From the NCBI RefSeq assembly GCF_014203325.1, contig NZ_JACHIV010000001.1:2419501-2483500 (forward strand): DNA of 64,000 bases, given 5' to 3'. Positions within the stretch are counted from its first letter, which is position 1. Each line of letters begins with the position of its first letter. Position numbers and translations under genes: made by a program. The notes below the pieces were generated by a model that saw only the letters and a program-made list of their open reading frames with translations, searched no databases and was not told the origin of the DNA. The DNA comes from Saccharopolyspora gloriosae (GTDB lineage Bacteria; Actinomycetota; Actinomycetes; Mycobacteriales; Pseudonocardiaceae). This document shows positions 17,385 to 25,323 of the stretch, piece by piece.

Positions 17385-18415
17385 CGGCAGCGCCGTCAGC
17401 GGGGAGACTGCCGCCGGTCGCGATCGTGCTCGCCGGGATTCCGGCGCTGCTGCTGTCGATCGCGGTCGCGGTCACGCTCGGGCCGGCGCACCTCACCGTC
17501 GGCGACGTCGGCAGCGTGGTCGCCGATCGGCTGGGCCTGCTCGACACCGACGTCTCCCGCATCGGTCAGGGCATCGTGTGGCAGCTGCGGCTGCCGCGGG
17601 CGCTGCTGGCCGCGATCTGCGGAGCCGGGCTCGGCGTGTGCGGGGCGGTGCTGCAATCGCTGCTGCGCAACCCGCTCGCCGATCCGTTCCTGCTCGGCGT
17701 GTCCGCCGGAGCGTCCACCGGCGCGGTGTCGGTCGTGGTGCTCGGGCTCGGCGCGGGTGCGATCGGGCTCACCGCGGGCGCGTTCGCCGGGGCGCTGGTG
17801 GCGTTCGCGCTGGTGATGCTGCTCGCCTCGGTCGCGGGTGGGGCGGCCGGGCACACGGTGCTCGCCGGGGTCGCTGGCACCCAGCTGTTCTCCGCGCTCA
17901 CCTCCTACATCGTGATCACCTCGGCGGACGCGGAGCAGACCCGCGGGGTGCTGTTCTGGTTGCTGGGGTCGTTGTCCGGCGCGCGGTGGAACGACGTCGC
18001 GATCTCCGCGGCGGTGTGCGCGGTGTGCCTGGTGCTGTGCCTGTCGCGGGCGGGGGCGCTGGACGCGTTCGCGTTCGGGCAGGACGCCGCGGCCTCCCTC
18101 GGCGTCCGGGTGGCACGGTTGCGGGCGGTGCTGCTGGTGGCGACCGCGCTGCTGGCCGCGACGCTGGTGGCCGCCGCCGGTGCGATCGGTTTCGTCGGGC
18201 TGGTGCTGCCGCAGGCCGCGCGGCTGCTCGTGGGTCCGCGCCACCGCGCGCTGCTGCCGGTGACCGCCGTGCTCGGCGCGGTGCTGCTGGTGTGGGTGGA
18301 CGTGCTGGCCACGACCATCGCCGCCCCGCAGGAAGTGCCCGTCGGCGTCGTCACCGCGCTCGTCGGCGTGCCCGCGTTCGCCGTGCTGCTGGCCAAGCGG
18401 GGGAGGGTGTCGTGA
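17381..18415 (+). CDS. btuC: Cobalamin ABC transporter permease (FecCD/BtuC family)
   Basis: A 344-residue polytopic permease with about ten helices, the family length. Recognisable family segments include LRLPRALLAAICGAGLGVCG, LLRNPLADPFLLGVSAGAS, AGAIGFVGLVLPQAARLLVG and the C-terminal VPVGVVTALVGVPAF. GTG at 17381 overlaps the btuF stop (GTGA), and its own stop overlaps the ATPase start in the same way. The three genes therefore form one coupled operon under the riboswitch. Confidence 0.9.
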   Translation: MTAAPSAGRLPPVAIVLAGIPALLLSIAVAVTLGPAHLTVGDVGSVVADRLGLLDTDVSRIGQGIVWQLRLPRALLAAICGAGLGVCGAVLQSLLRNPLADPFLLGVSAGASTGAVSVVVLGLGAGAIGLTAGAFAGALVAFALVMLLASVAGGAAGHTVLAGVAGTQLFSALTSYIVITSADAEQTRGVLFWLLGSLSGARWNDVAISAAVCAVCLVLCLSRAGALDAFAFGQDAAASLGVRVARLRAVLLVATALLAATLVAAAGAIGFVGLVLPQAARLLVGPRHRALLPVTAVLGAVLLVWVDVLATTIAAPQEVPVGVVTALVGVPAFAVLLAKRGRVS

Positions 18416-19170
18416 GCCTGTCCGCGCACGACGTGTCCTGGTCCGCCGGAGGCGCGCTGATCCTCGACGGGGTGGGCCTGCGCGTCGACGAGGGCCGCAC
18501 GGTGGGCCTGCTCGGGCCGAACGGGTCCGGGAAGTCCTCGCTGCTGCGGCTGCTGGCCGGACTGCGGCGACCGAGCTCCGGGGCCGTCGAGATCGGCGGG
18601 CGCGCGGCGCCGCAGTGGCCCCGGCGCGACCTGGCTCGCCGGGTGGCGGTGGTGGAGCAGCAGGTGGGCACCGACGTCGATCTCACCGTGACCGAGGTGG
18701 TCGCCCTCGGCCGCACCCCGCACCGCAACGGCTGGGGCGGCGCGAACCCGGCCGACGCGGAGATCATCCGGCGGGTGCTGGCGCAGACCGGGCTCGACGC
18801 GCTCGCGAACCGGCGCTGGCACAGCCTTTCCGGTGGGGAACGGCAACGCGCGCAGATCGCGCGGGCCTTGGCGCAGGAACCGGCGGAACTGATCCTCGAC
18901 GAGCCGACGAACCACCTCGACATCGCCCACCAGCTGGAACTGCTCGCGCTGGTGCGGCGACTGCCGGTGACCAGCGTGATCGCCCTGCACGACCTGAACC
19001 TGGCGGGGATGTTCTGCGACGAACTCGCGGTGCTCTCCGGCGGTCGGGTGGTGGCCACCGGAACCCCGGCGGAGGTGCTGACCGAGCAGCTCGTGGCCGA
19101 CGTGTACGGCGTGCGGTGCTCGGTGTCCATTGTGGATGGAAATCCGCACGTGCGATTCCGCGCCGGGTGA
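18412..19170 (+). CDS. btuD: Cobalamin ABC transporter ATP-binding protein
   Basis: A 252-residue ABC ATPase: Walker A GPNGSGKS (35-42), Q-loop in VVEQQVG, signature LSGGERQRAQIARAL near 140, Walker B LILDEPTNHLD, and the switch His in VIALHDLN. It powers the BtuC-type permease and is the last gene of the operon. GTG at 18412 overlaps the permease stop. No adenosyltransferase or cobamide-remodelling gene accompanies the operon here. Confidence 0.9.
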   Translation: MSLSAHDVSWSAGGALILDGVGLRVDEGRTVGLLGPNGSGKSSLLRLLAGLRRPSSGAVEIGGRAAPQWPRRDLARRVAVVEQQVGTDVDLTVTEVVALGRTPHRNGWGGANPADAEIIRRVLAQTGLDALANRRWHSLSGGERQRAQIARALAQEPAELILDEPTNHLDIAHQLELLALVRRLPVTSVIALHDLNLAGMFCDELAVLSGGRVVATGTPAEVLTEQLVADVYGVRCSVSIVDGNPHVRFRAG

Positions 19171-19189
19171 AAATCGGCGTTCTGTCGGG

Positions 19190-19231
19190 TTCGAGCTCGA
19201 ATTGATCACCGTGCGTGTCGTCGAGCTCGAC
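19190..19231. promoter_or_regulatory. Two 12-bp palindromes 30 bp apart upstream of module 2
   Basis: TTCGAGCTCGAA (19190-19201) and GTCGAGCTCGAC (19220-19231) share the core TCGAGCTCGA with centres exactly 30 bp apart, about three helical turns. They lie in the 236-bp gap before the module 2 EACC1 gene. This is a good candidate for a paired operator; no regulator gene is adjacent. Confidence 0.5.
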
Positions 19232-19328
19232 TCCGTTGGTTCGATCGGACGACCCGAACGTGCGCCCATGCGGGTTTTTCGTGAATGTGCGGCGAAAAGG
19301 ACCCACCGCCTTCGCGCGCGTCGTGACT

Positions 19329-19340
19329 CGCGCTAACGTG
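19329..19340 (+). promoter_or_regulatory. Conserved promoter-like element, module 2
   Basis: CGCGCTAACGTG lies 78 nt before the EACC1 GTG and recurs exactly at 22042-22053, 76 nt before the module 3 EACC1 start. TAACGT fits an actinobacterial -10 (TAnnnT). Confidence 0.5.
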
Positions 19341-19406
19341 GCTCCGCGGAATTCGCTGATTTCCGGACGCGTTTCGCCGTTTCGAACTCGACAACAGGGG
19401 GTCGAC

Positions 19407-19802
19407 GTGGACCTGGAGATCTCGCTGACCGGGGACGATGCGGCGGACGACTTGCGCGCACTGCGGACGTGGCTGGCCGAGGAGCCGGAGCTGCGAGGGC
19501 GCGTGCAGCTCGTCGAACGTCCTCCCGAACCAGGTCATCTCGGCACCGTTCCGACGTTGATCCTGGTGGCGCTGGGAACCGGGGCGACGACGTCCGGAGT
19601 CGTCACCGCCGTGAGCACGTGGTTGCAGCACCGGGCCGCCGAGGTCGCCTGCACCGTCACCAGGACCGCCGACGGCACCGGTGGCACGTTGTCCGCCGGG
19701 CAGCTGCGAGCAGCGGACCTGACCGCTCGCGGGCGGCTCGCGAACGAACTGTCCACGGCGCTCGCCGCGACCACGTCCGATGCGTCGCGCCTGGAGGGAT
19801 GA
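19407..19802 (+). CDS. EACC1-like small protein, module 2
   Basis: A 131-residue EACC1-like protein: MDLEISLTGDDAADDLRALR, TWLAEEPELRGRVQLVERPP, the central hydrophobic segment LILVALGTGATTSGVVTAVS, then TWLQHRAAEVACTVTRTADG and a C-terminal helix ending SRLEG. GTG at 19407 follows AGGGGG at good distance and matches the conserved N-terminus. The next gene, a caspase with extracellular propeller, starts 7 bp later. EACC1 proteins are thought to be the fixed partner of variable effectors; the biochemical role is not established. The hydrophobic segment could be a membrane or fold-core element. Confidence 0.82.
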   Translation: MDLEISLTGDDAADDLRALRTWLAEEPELRGRVQLVERPPEPGHLGTVPTLILVALGTGATTSGVVTAVSTWLQHRAAEVACTVTRTADGTGGTLSAGQLRAADLTARGRLANELSTALAATTSDASRLEG

Positions 19803-19809
19803 TCCGGCG

Positions 19810-21768
19810 ATGGCCGAGTTGCGCTCGCCGGGTAGCAGGGTGGTCCTGGTCGGCACGCAGAGCTGCGCGAACGACGTCGCGGCGCCGCCGGTTCCCGCTG
19901 TCGAGTCCACTATGGACGATCTGGCGGGCGTGCTGGCGAAGCGGTGCGGGGTGCGTTCGGAGCAGATCATTCGGATCTTGGATTCGGCCGATCCGATGCG
20001 GATGGGGCTCGCGGTGGCGGAAGCGGCGGATCAGGCGACGGATGTGCTGCTCGTGCACTACGTGGGGCACGGGTTCGTCAGCGCCGACGGTGAGCTGTAC
20101 TTGGCGACGAAGGCGACGGACCCCGAGTCGTACCGGCTGGAGCACAGTTCCGTCGCGTACTCCTCGATCCGGCGGAGCCTGCTCAACAGCCGGGCCCGCG
20201 CGATCGTCGTGGTGCTGGACTGCTGCTTCTCCGGCCGCGCGATCGGCACGCTCAGCTCGCAGGACCCGATCGATCTCGCAGATGTGCACGGTGGGTACGT
20301 GCTGACTTCGGCGGCGCGTGATCAGGTCGCGCTGGCGCCTCCCGGGGCCCGGCACACCGCGTTCACCGGTGAGCTGATCCGGCTGCTCGACCGCGGCGAT
20401 CCCACCGGTCCGGCGCTGCTGAGCATGCGCGACGTCTTCCGGAGTTTGGACCGGGAGCTGCACCGGCGCGGACTGCCCCGGCCCCGCCAGCGCGGCAGCG
20501 AACGCATCGACGACCTGGTGCTGGCCGCGAATGCCGCGCACTCCGCGACCACCGTCCCGCCGCGAACGGCTCCACTGCCTCCTGCGCCGCCGAAGCGGAG
20601 TGCTTCCAGGAAGCGGGGTGCTCTCGGGAAGCGGGGTGCTCTCAGGTGGCCTGCCGTGCCTGGAAGACGATTGCTCGTTGCTCTCCTGGCGACTGGAGCG
20701 GCGCTTGCGGTGGCGGTGCAGTTCGGGTCCTCCGATCCGGTCTCGCCCACGCCACCGCCGAGCGGATGCGCGAGCCGGTCCGCTCCGGCCGACTGCGACG
20801 CCCCCGCGCCGTCGACCGCTCTTGACAGCCAGGGCAGGTTCGTGACGCTGCACCAGGATGCGGCGGGCGTCGTCCGGTACCAGCAGCGGCCTGACGGTTC
20901 GCTGGCTCAACCGGAGGAGCTCGGGGACGCGGTCGCCCACGGTGCCGTCATCCTGCCGGATTCCAACGAAAAACTGATCGCGTTCGGGGTCGACGAGAGC
21001 GGCAAGCTGGAGTACAACCTGGCGATCGGCGGTGATGTCCGTGCCGCGAAGGGCAACTGGCGGCAGTTGGCGCACGTCGGCGATGCGCGCGGAAGACCTG
21101 CGGCGGCCAAGGACGGCACGGGGAAGATCACGGTGTTCTTCCGGGACGCCGGCGACGAGCTCTGGAGCATCAGTCAACTCGAAGCCGGGGAGGACAAGTG
21201 GGGCGGCGCCGTCCTGATGGGCGACAAGAACTCGGCCGCGCCGATCTTCGGGGACCCCGAGGTGCACATCGACCGCAACGGCACGCTGCGGGTCTTCGCG
21301 TTGGACAAGGAGACCAGGACTCTTCGCGCCTGGGCGCAGAAGCCCGGCCAGAGCTTCAAGGAGAATCCGCAGAACCCGTTCCGCGACAGGCCGCTCAAGG
21401 CGGCGCCGACGGTGGCTCTGCAAGGGGACGGGCGGATGCACTTGTTCGCCCTGGACGAATCCGGAGCGCTGTGGCAGACCATAGAGGGCGCCCCCAACAG
21501 CTGGCCGGCGAGCTCGAACCCCGTTCCAGGGCTCGAAGGCGTCCACACGGGCTCGCCGGTGGCGGCGACGAACGCCGACGGCGGCGTGACGGTGTTCGCC
21601 CAGCTCGCGGAGAAGCCCGGCCGCGTGGTCTACGCCTCCGGCGGCGGCCCGGTGCCGGGAACGCTGGAACGACCCATGGACGTCCTGTGGTCCGTCACGC
21701 CGGACGAGTCGGGCCGGTTGACGGTGCACGGGGAGAAGGACGGCGCCATGGTCGCGGACGTGCTGTGA
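19810..21768 (+). CDS. Membrane-anchored caspase with extracellular beta-propeller, module 2
   Basis: A 652-residue protein in four parts: caspase domain about 1-240 (catalytic His87 in HYVGHG, Cys139 in LDCCFSG), a Pro/Lys-rich linker about 240-285, one membrane helix about 288-306 (LLVALLATGAALAVAVQF), and a C-terminal region about 330-640. That region has repeated units of the kind GRMHLFALDESGALWQ and ITVFFRDAGDELWSI, like PLL/tectonin lectin propellers. The basic linker puts the protease inside and the propeller outside. ATG at 19810 follows CTGGAGGG; the earlier Met at 19780 overlaps EACC1. About nine in ten caspase residues match module 3. A surface-sensing, self-cleaving switch is inference. 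Confidence 0.86.
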   Translation: MAELRSPGSRVVLVGTQSCANDVAAPPVPAVESTMDDLAGVLAKRCGVRSEQIIRILDSADPMRMGLAVAEAADQATDVLLVHYVGHGFVSADGELYLATKATDPESYRLEHSSVAYSSIRRSLLNSRARAIVVVLDCCFSGRAIGTLSSQDPIDLADVHGGYVLTSAARDQVALAPPGARHTAFTGELIRLLDRGDPTGPALLSMRDVFRSLDRELHRRGLPRPRQRGSERIDDLVLAANAAHSATTVPPRTAPLPPAPPKRSASRKRGALGKRGALRWPAVPGRRLLVALLATGAALAVAVQFGSSDPVSPTPPPSGCASRSAPADCDAPAPSTALDSQGRFVTLHQDAAGVVRYQQRPDGSLAQPEELGDAVAHGAVILPDSNEKLIAFGVDESGKLEYNLAIGGDVRAAKGNWRQLAHVGDARGRPAAAKDGTGKITVFFRDAGDELWSISQLEAGEDKWGGAVLMGDKNSAAPIFGDPEVHIDRNGTLRVFALDKETRTLRAWAQKPGQSFKENPQNPFRDRPLKAAPTVALQGDGRMHLFALDESGALWQTIEGAPNSWPASSNPVPGLEGVHTGSPVAATNADGGVTVFAQLAEKPGRVVYASGGGPVPGTLERPMDVLWSVTPDESGRLTVHGEKDGAMVADVL

Positions 21769-21902
21769 TCACGTGAACGCGCGTCCGCGGCGGCTGCGGT
21801 GCACCGCCCGTGGCCGGACCCGTGTCCACTGTGGATGAACATCGGAGCGTGCGGCTCCGAGCCTGGCAGTCGGGGTCGGTCGACCGTTGATTTCGAAATG
21901 CG

Positions 21903-21938
21903 CGGAGATACCGTATCTCCGGTGTTGAGGTATCTCAA
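21903..21938. promoter_or_regulatory. Paired palindromes upstream of module 3
   Basis: CGGAGATACCGTATCTCCG (21903-21921) is a perfect dyad with 8-bp arms, followed by TTGAGGTATCTCAA (21925-21938). Both contain a GAGATA/TATCTC half-site, suggesting tandem operators about 20 bp apart. Alternatively they are hairpins ending the module 2 transcript. Confidence 0.45.
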
Positions 21939-22041
21939 CCGGATTCGCAATGCTCGATCGTCCGAATCAATCCGCATTCTTGCGGAGTGCTCGCGAAATG
22001 ATGGCAGAATGAGCCACGTCGCCCTCGTGGGGATCGCGTCG

Positions 22042-22053
22042 CGCGCTAACGTG
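22042..22053 (+). promoter_or_regulatory. Conserved promoter-like element, module 3
   Basis: Exact copy of the CGCGCTAACGTG element of module 2, at almost the same distance from the EACC1 start. It shows that the duplication included the promoter. Confidence 0.5.
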
Positions 22054-22117
22054 TCGCCGTAGCTTTCGAAATGCGCCACGAGTCTCGTCGCATCGAACTC
22101 GAAAATAGGGGGTTCCT

Positions 22118-22237
22118 GTGAATTTGGAAATTTCCATCACCGGTGTCGATGCGTCGGGGAAATTACGTGCACTGCGGACGTTTGCCGGCACGGTGAATCC
22201 CGGTACTCCACGGCTGGAGGGGCGCGTCGATGACTGA
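22118..22237 (+). pseudogene. Internally deleted EACC1 remnant, module 3
   Basis: GTG at 22118 after ATAGGGGG opens a 39-codon frame. Its start, MNLEISITGVDASGKLRALR, matches the module 2 EACC1 (MDLEISLTGDDAADDLRALR), and its end, TPRLEGRVDD, matches the C-terminal SRLEG. The whole middle (about 95 residues, including the hydrophobic segment) is missing. RBS, start and promoter element are retained, and its stop overlaps the caspase ATG by a few bases. It is either a decayed gene or a leader kept only to couple translation of the caspase. Confidence 0.75.
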
Positions 22238-24257
22238 GTTGAAATCACCGGGTAGCAGGGTGGTCCTGGTCGGCACGCAGGCCTGCGCGAACGACGCCGC
22301 GCCGCCGGTTCCCGCCGTCGAATCCACCATGGAAGATCTGGCTCACGTCCTGCGGAACCGGTGCGGGGTGCGTTCGGAGCAGATCATTCGGATCTTGGAT
22401 TCGGCGGATCCGATGCGGATGGGGCTCGCTGTCGCGGAAGCGGCGGATCAGGCGACGGATGTGCTGCTCGTGCACTACGTGGGGCACGGGTTCGTCAGCG
22501 CTGACGGTGAGCTGTACTTGGCGACCAGGGCGACCGACCCGAACGCCAACCGGCTGGAGCACAGCTCCGTGCCCTTCACGACGATCCGGCGGAGCCTGCT
22601 CAAGAGCCGGGCCCGTGCGATCGTCGTGGTTCTGGACTGCTGCTTCTCGGGCCGTGCGATCGGCACGCTCAGCTCGCAGGACCCGATCGACCTGGCCGAC
22701 GTGCACGGCGGGTACATCCTGACCTCCGCTGCTCGTGATCAGGTCGCCCTCGCGCCTCCTGGAGCGCCGCACACCGCGTTCACCGGTGAGCTGATCCGGC
22801 TGCTCGACCGCGGCGACCCCACCGGCCCGGCGCAGCTGAGCATGCGCGACGTCTACCGCGGTCTGGACCGGGAGCTGCACCGGCGCGGACTGCCCCGGCC
22901 CCGCCAGCGCGGCAGCGAACGCATCGACGACCTGGTGCTCGCCCCCAACGCCGCGCACACCTCGGCTCCCGCGCTGCTGCCCGCGAGTCCGGCGGAGCGG
23001 GCCGTGATCCGTCAGCGGAAGCGGATGTTCGCCGTCCTGGCGGCGACCGCAGCCGTGCTGGTGGCGGCCGTCGCGACTCCGGCGCTGTGGTCCGGGGACG
23101 GGCCTGAATCGCAAGGTCGACCGGATCCGCCGTCTGCTTCGGGCCTTTCCTTGCCCGTGCCCACGAACCCGACGGGCACGGAGGCGTCCGCCTCGCCCGA
23201 ACCTCCGCCGTCGAGCCCGATGCCTTGCGTGGAGCGCGCCGACGAAGCCGGATGTGATTTTCCAGCCGGCTCCACGGCCCGGGGCGCCGACGGAAGCCTG
23301 GTCACAGTGCAGCGAGCCGGGACCGACGTCCACCGATACCGGCAGCAGGCGAACGGCTCGTGGGCCGGGCCGGAGAACATCGGCGGCGGGGTCAGCGAGG
23401 TCCCCGTCATCGTGCCGGATGCCAACGGAAGGATGGTGGCGTTCGCGGTCAACAAGGATGGCAAGTTGCGGTACAACCTGTCGGCCGGTGGTGCCGTGCG
23501 AGCCGCGAAGAGCGCCTGGAGAACAATGGGGAAGGTCGACAACGTGCAAGGGCGGCCGGCGGCGATCCAGAACTCGGACGGAAAGCTCGAAGTGTTCTTC
23601 CGCGGCAAAGCGAACACGCTGTGGCACATCACCCAGCGGAATCCCGGCGAGGACCGGTGGGTCGGTCCGGAACCGATGCACGGCGCGGGGGATGAGATTC
23701 CGTCGATCTTCGGAGACCCGAAGGTCCACATCGACCAATACGGATACCTGCGGGTCTTCGCGTTGGACCTGGAGACGAAGCGACTTCGCACCTGGGCGCA
23801 GCACGGAAGCGAAAAGGACCAGTGGGGCGAGCATTCGGATCAGCCGTTCGGCGACAAGCCGCTGGCGGCTCCGCCTACGGTGACGCTGGGAGGTGACGGG
23901 CTGCTGCATCTGTTCGCATTGGACGAACTCGGCGTGTTGTGGCAGGTCAGCGAGAAGTCCGAGGCTCCCAATACCTGGCCTGGGCGCTGGCTCCCCGTCC
24001 CCGGTTTCAACGGTGTCTACACTGGACAGCCGATGTCGGCGACGAACGAAGCCGGTGAGGTCTTCGTGTTCGTCCGGCCGAAGGAGCCGGCGGACCGGGT
24101 GGCCTACGCGTCCCTCGATCGCGCAGAGCCGGACGGGCGGAATCCCCTCATGCTGAATCGGCACATGAACGTGCTGTGGTCGGTCACGCCCGACCGGAAC
24201 GACCGTCTGGTGGTGCAAGGAGAGCTCAACGGCGAGCCGGTCGCCGACTCGCCGTGA
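22230..24257 (+). CDS. Membrane-anchored caspase with extracellular beta-propeller, module 3
   Basis: A 675-residue paralogue of the module 2 protein: caspase domain about 1-240 with His86 (HYVGHG) and Cys138 (LDCCFSG), one membrane helix about 266-287 (MFAVLAATAAVLVAAVATPA), a Pro/Ser/Thr-rich stalk to about 330, then a propeller with units such as KLEVFFRGKANTLWHI and LLHLFALDELGVLWQV. The caspase half is nearly identical to module 2, while the stalk and blades differ much more, so the sensor is diverging faster than the protease. ATG at 22230 lies within the end of the EACC1 remnant, after GGCTGGAGGGG. Confidence 0.86.
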   Translation: MTELKSPGSRVVLVGTQACANDAAPPVPAVESTMEDLAHVLRNRCGVRSEQIIRILDSADPMRMGLAVAEAADQATDVLLVHYVGHGFVSADGELYLATRATDPNANRLEHSSVPFTTIRRSLLKSRARAIVVVLDCCFSGRAIGTLSSQDPIDLADVHGGYILTSAARDQVALAPPGAPHTAFTGELIRLLDRGDPTGPAQLSMRDVYRGLDRELHRRGLPRPRQRGSERIDDLVLAPNAAHTSAPALLPASPAERAVIRQRKRMFAVLAATAAVLVAAVATPALWSGDGPESQGRPDPPSASGLSLPVPTNPTGTEASASPEPPPSSPMPCVERADEAGCDFPAGSTARGADGSLVTVQRAGTDVHRYRQQANGSWAGPENIGGGVSEVPVIVPDANGRMVAFAVNKDGKLRYNLSAGGAVRAAKSAWRTMGKVDNVQGRPAAIQNSDGKLEVFFRGKANTLWHITQRNPGEDRWVGPEPMHGAGDEIPSIFGDPKVHIDQYGYLRVFALDLETKRLRTWAQHGSEKDQWGEHSDQPFGDKPLAAPPTVTLGGDGLLHLFALDELGVLWQVSEKSEAPNTWPGRWLPVPGFNGVYTGQPMSATNEAGEVFVFVRPKEPADRVAYASLDRAEPDGRNPLMLNRHMNVLWSVTPDRNDRLVVQGELNGEPVADSP

Positions 24258-24282
24258 TGGTTCGGGAAGCGAATCCCGTGCT

Positions 24283-24391
24283 GTTCCGAGTTGCGGGTCC
24301 TTCCGGAATGACCTGTGTAGCTGGTCGCTCAGCGGCTCCGCCACTGACAAGGCAACGATCGCAAGATCATTCCGAAAGGACCCCTCGGAAC
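24283..24391 (-). repeat. Dispersed palindromic repeat, partial/variant copy E
   Basis: An outer inverted repeat (GTTCCGAG 24283-24290 with CTCGGAAC 24384-24391, and TTCCGGAATGA with TCATTCCGAAAGG inside) encloses CTCAGCGGCTCCGCCACTGA, the variant of the family's leading hairpin. It sits between the convergent module 3 caspase and SDR genes, so it probably terminates both. Confidence 0.6.
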
Positions 24392-24406
24392 GGAGCAACG
24401 GGGGTG

Positions 24407-25303
24407 TCACTCCGGTAGTGCGTAGGCCCCGGCGGCGATGTCCTCAAGGAGGGTCGGGCCCGTGGGCGTCCAGTCCAGCAGCTCCCGCGTGCGCTCGTTC
24501 GTCGCGTCGGCGTCCATGCCGAAGAAGCCGCCGATCCAGCCGAAGTGGGCCTCGGCGTCCTCAGGGGCGACCGAGATCGCGGGCACGCCGAGCTGTTCGC
24601 CGATCGCGCCCGCGATGTCGCGGGAGGGGATTCCGCCCTCGGCGACCGCGTGCAGCCGCGAGCCCGCCGGGGCCTTCTCCAGGCCGAGCCGGACCATGCG
24701 CGCGGCGTCGGCGCGGTGCACCGCGGGCCAGCGGGTCGAGCCGTCGCCGATGTAGCCGGCCGCGCCGCGCTCCTTCGCGATCTTCGTCAGCACGGAGGTG
24801 AAGCCGGGGTCGCCCATGCCGTGCACGGTCGCGGAGAACCGCAGCGCAACGGCGCGGACACCGCGGTCGGCGTAGGACAGCGCGAGGTTCTCGCTGCCAC
24901 CGCGAGCCGCGTCGGCGCCGTGCTGCGGCAGGACGTCGTCCTCGGTCAACGGCCGGTCCAGGTCGCCCTTCATGAGGCCGGAGGCGAGCAGGAACGGCCG
25001 GTCCCCGCCCATCGCCTCCAGCATCCGCTGGACGGCGGTGCGCTCGCTGCGGCCAGCCCCGGCGTAGTCGGAGAAGTCGTGCTTGAAGGCGAGGTGGATG
25101 ACGCCGTCGGCCTTCGCGGCGGCCGCGGCCAAGCCGTCCGGGTCGTCGAGATCGCCGCGGTGGGTGGCGGCGCCCTTGGCTTCCAGGGCCGCGGCCGAGG
25201 CGTCGGAGCGGGCCAGGCCGGTGACCTCGTAGCCGTGGGCGAGCAGCTCGTCGGTGACGGCCGAGCCGATCCAGCCGGAGGCGCCGGTGATGAAGACGCG
25301 CAA
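24407..25303 (-). CDS. NAD-dependent epimerase/dehydratase family SDR
   Basis: A 298-residue extended/atypical SDR. TGASGWIG at 6-13 binds NAD(P); DLDD at 51-54 and HLAFKHDF follow. The usual YxxxK is absent, and GSENLALSYADRG stands where it is expected, as in several NmrA/YbjT-like members. Redox or epimerase activity on a small metabolite is possible, but no substrate is suggested. It is divergent from a TetR gene across an 85-bp gap carrying two dyad operators, so its expression is probably controlled by that repressor. Confidence 0.82.
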   Translation of the reverse strand: MRVFITGASGWIGSAVTDELLAHGYEVTGLARSDASAAALEAKGAATHRGDLDDPDGLAAAAAKADGVIHLAFKHDFSDYAGAGRSERTAVQRMLEAMGGDRPFLLASGLMKGDLDRPLTEDDVLPQHGADAARGGSENLALSYADRGVRAVALRFSATVHGMGDPGFTSVLTKIAKERGAAGYIGDGSTRWPAVHRADAARMVRLGLEKAPAGSRLHAVAEGGIPSRDIAGAIGEQLGVPAISVAPEDAEAHFGWIGGFFGMDADATNERTRELLDWTPTGPTLLEDIAAGAYALPE

Positions 25304-25323
25304 CGCGATCTCCCTTGTTCGTT

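Larger units (their letters stand above)
21769..22117. other. Gene-free spacer between modules 2 and 3
   Basis: 349 bp with lower GC than its neighbours. It contains two adjacent palindromes (21903-21938), the conserved promoter-like element and a TCGAACTCGAAAATAGGGG block resembling that before the module 2 EACC1 gene. No gene is supported. Confidence 0.6.

Noticed and set aside
22245-24410. 721-residue minus-strand open frame opposite the module 3 caspase, and similar frames opposite module 2 (19657-21729) and btuCD (17905-19269)
   Set aside because: Low-complexity Arg/His/Val composition typical of antisense shadows in high-GC DNA; the plus strand carries conserved domains.
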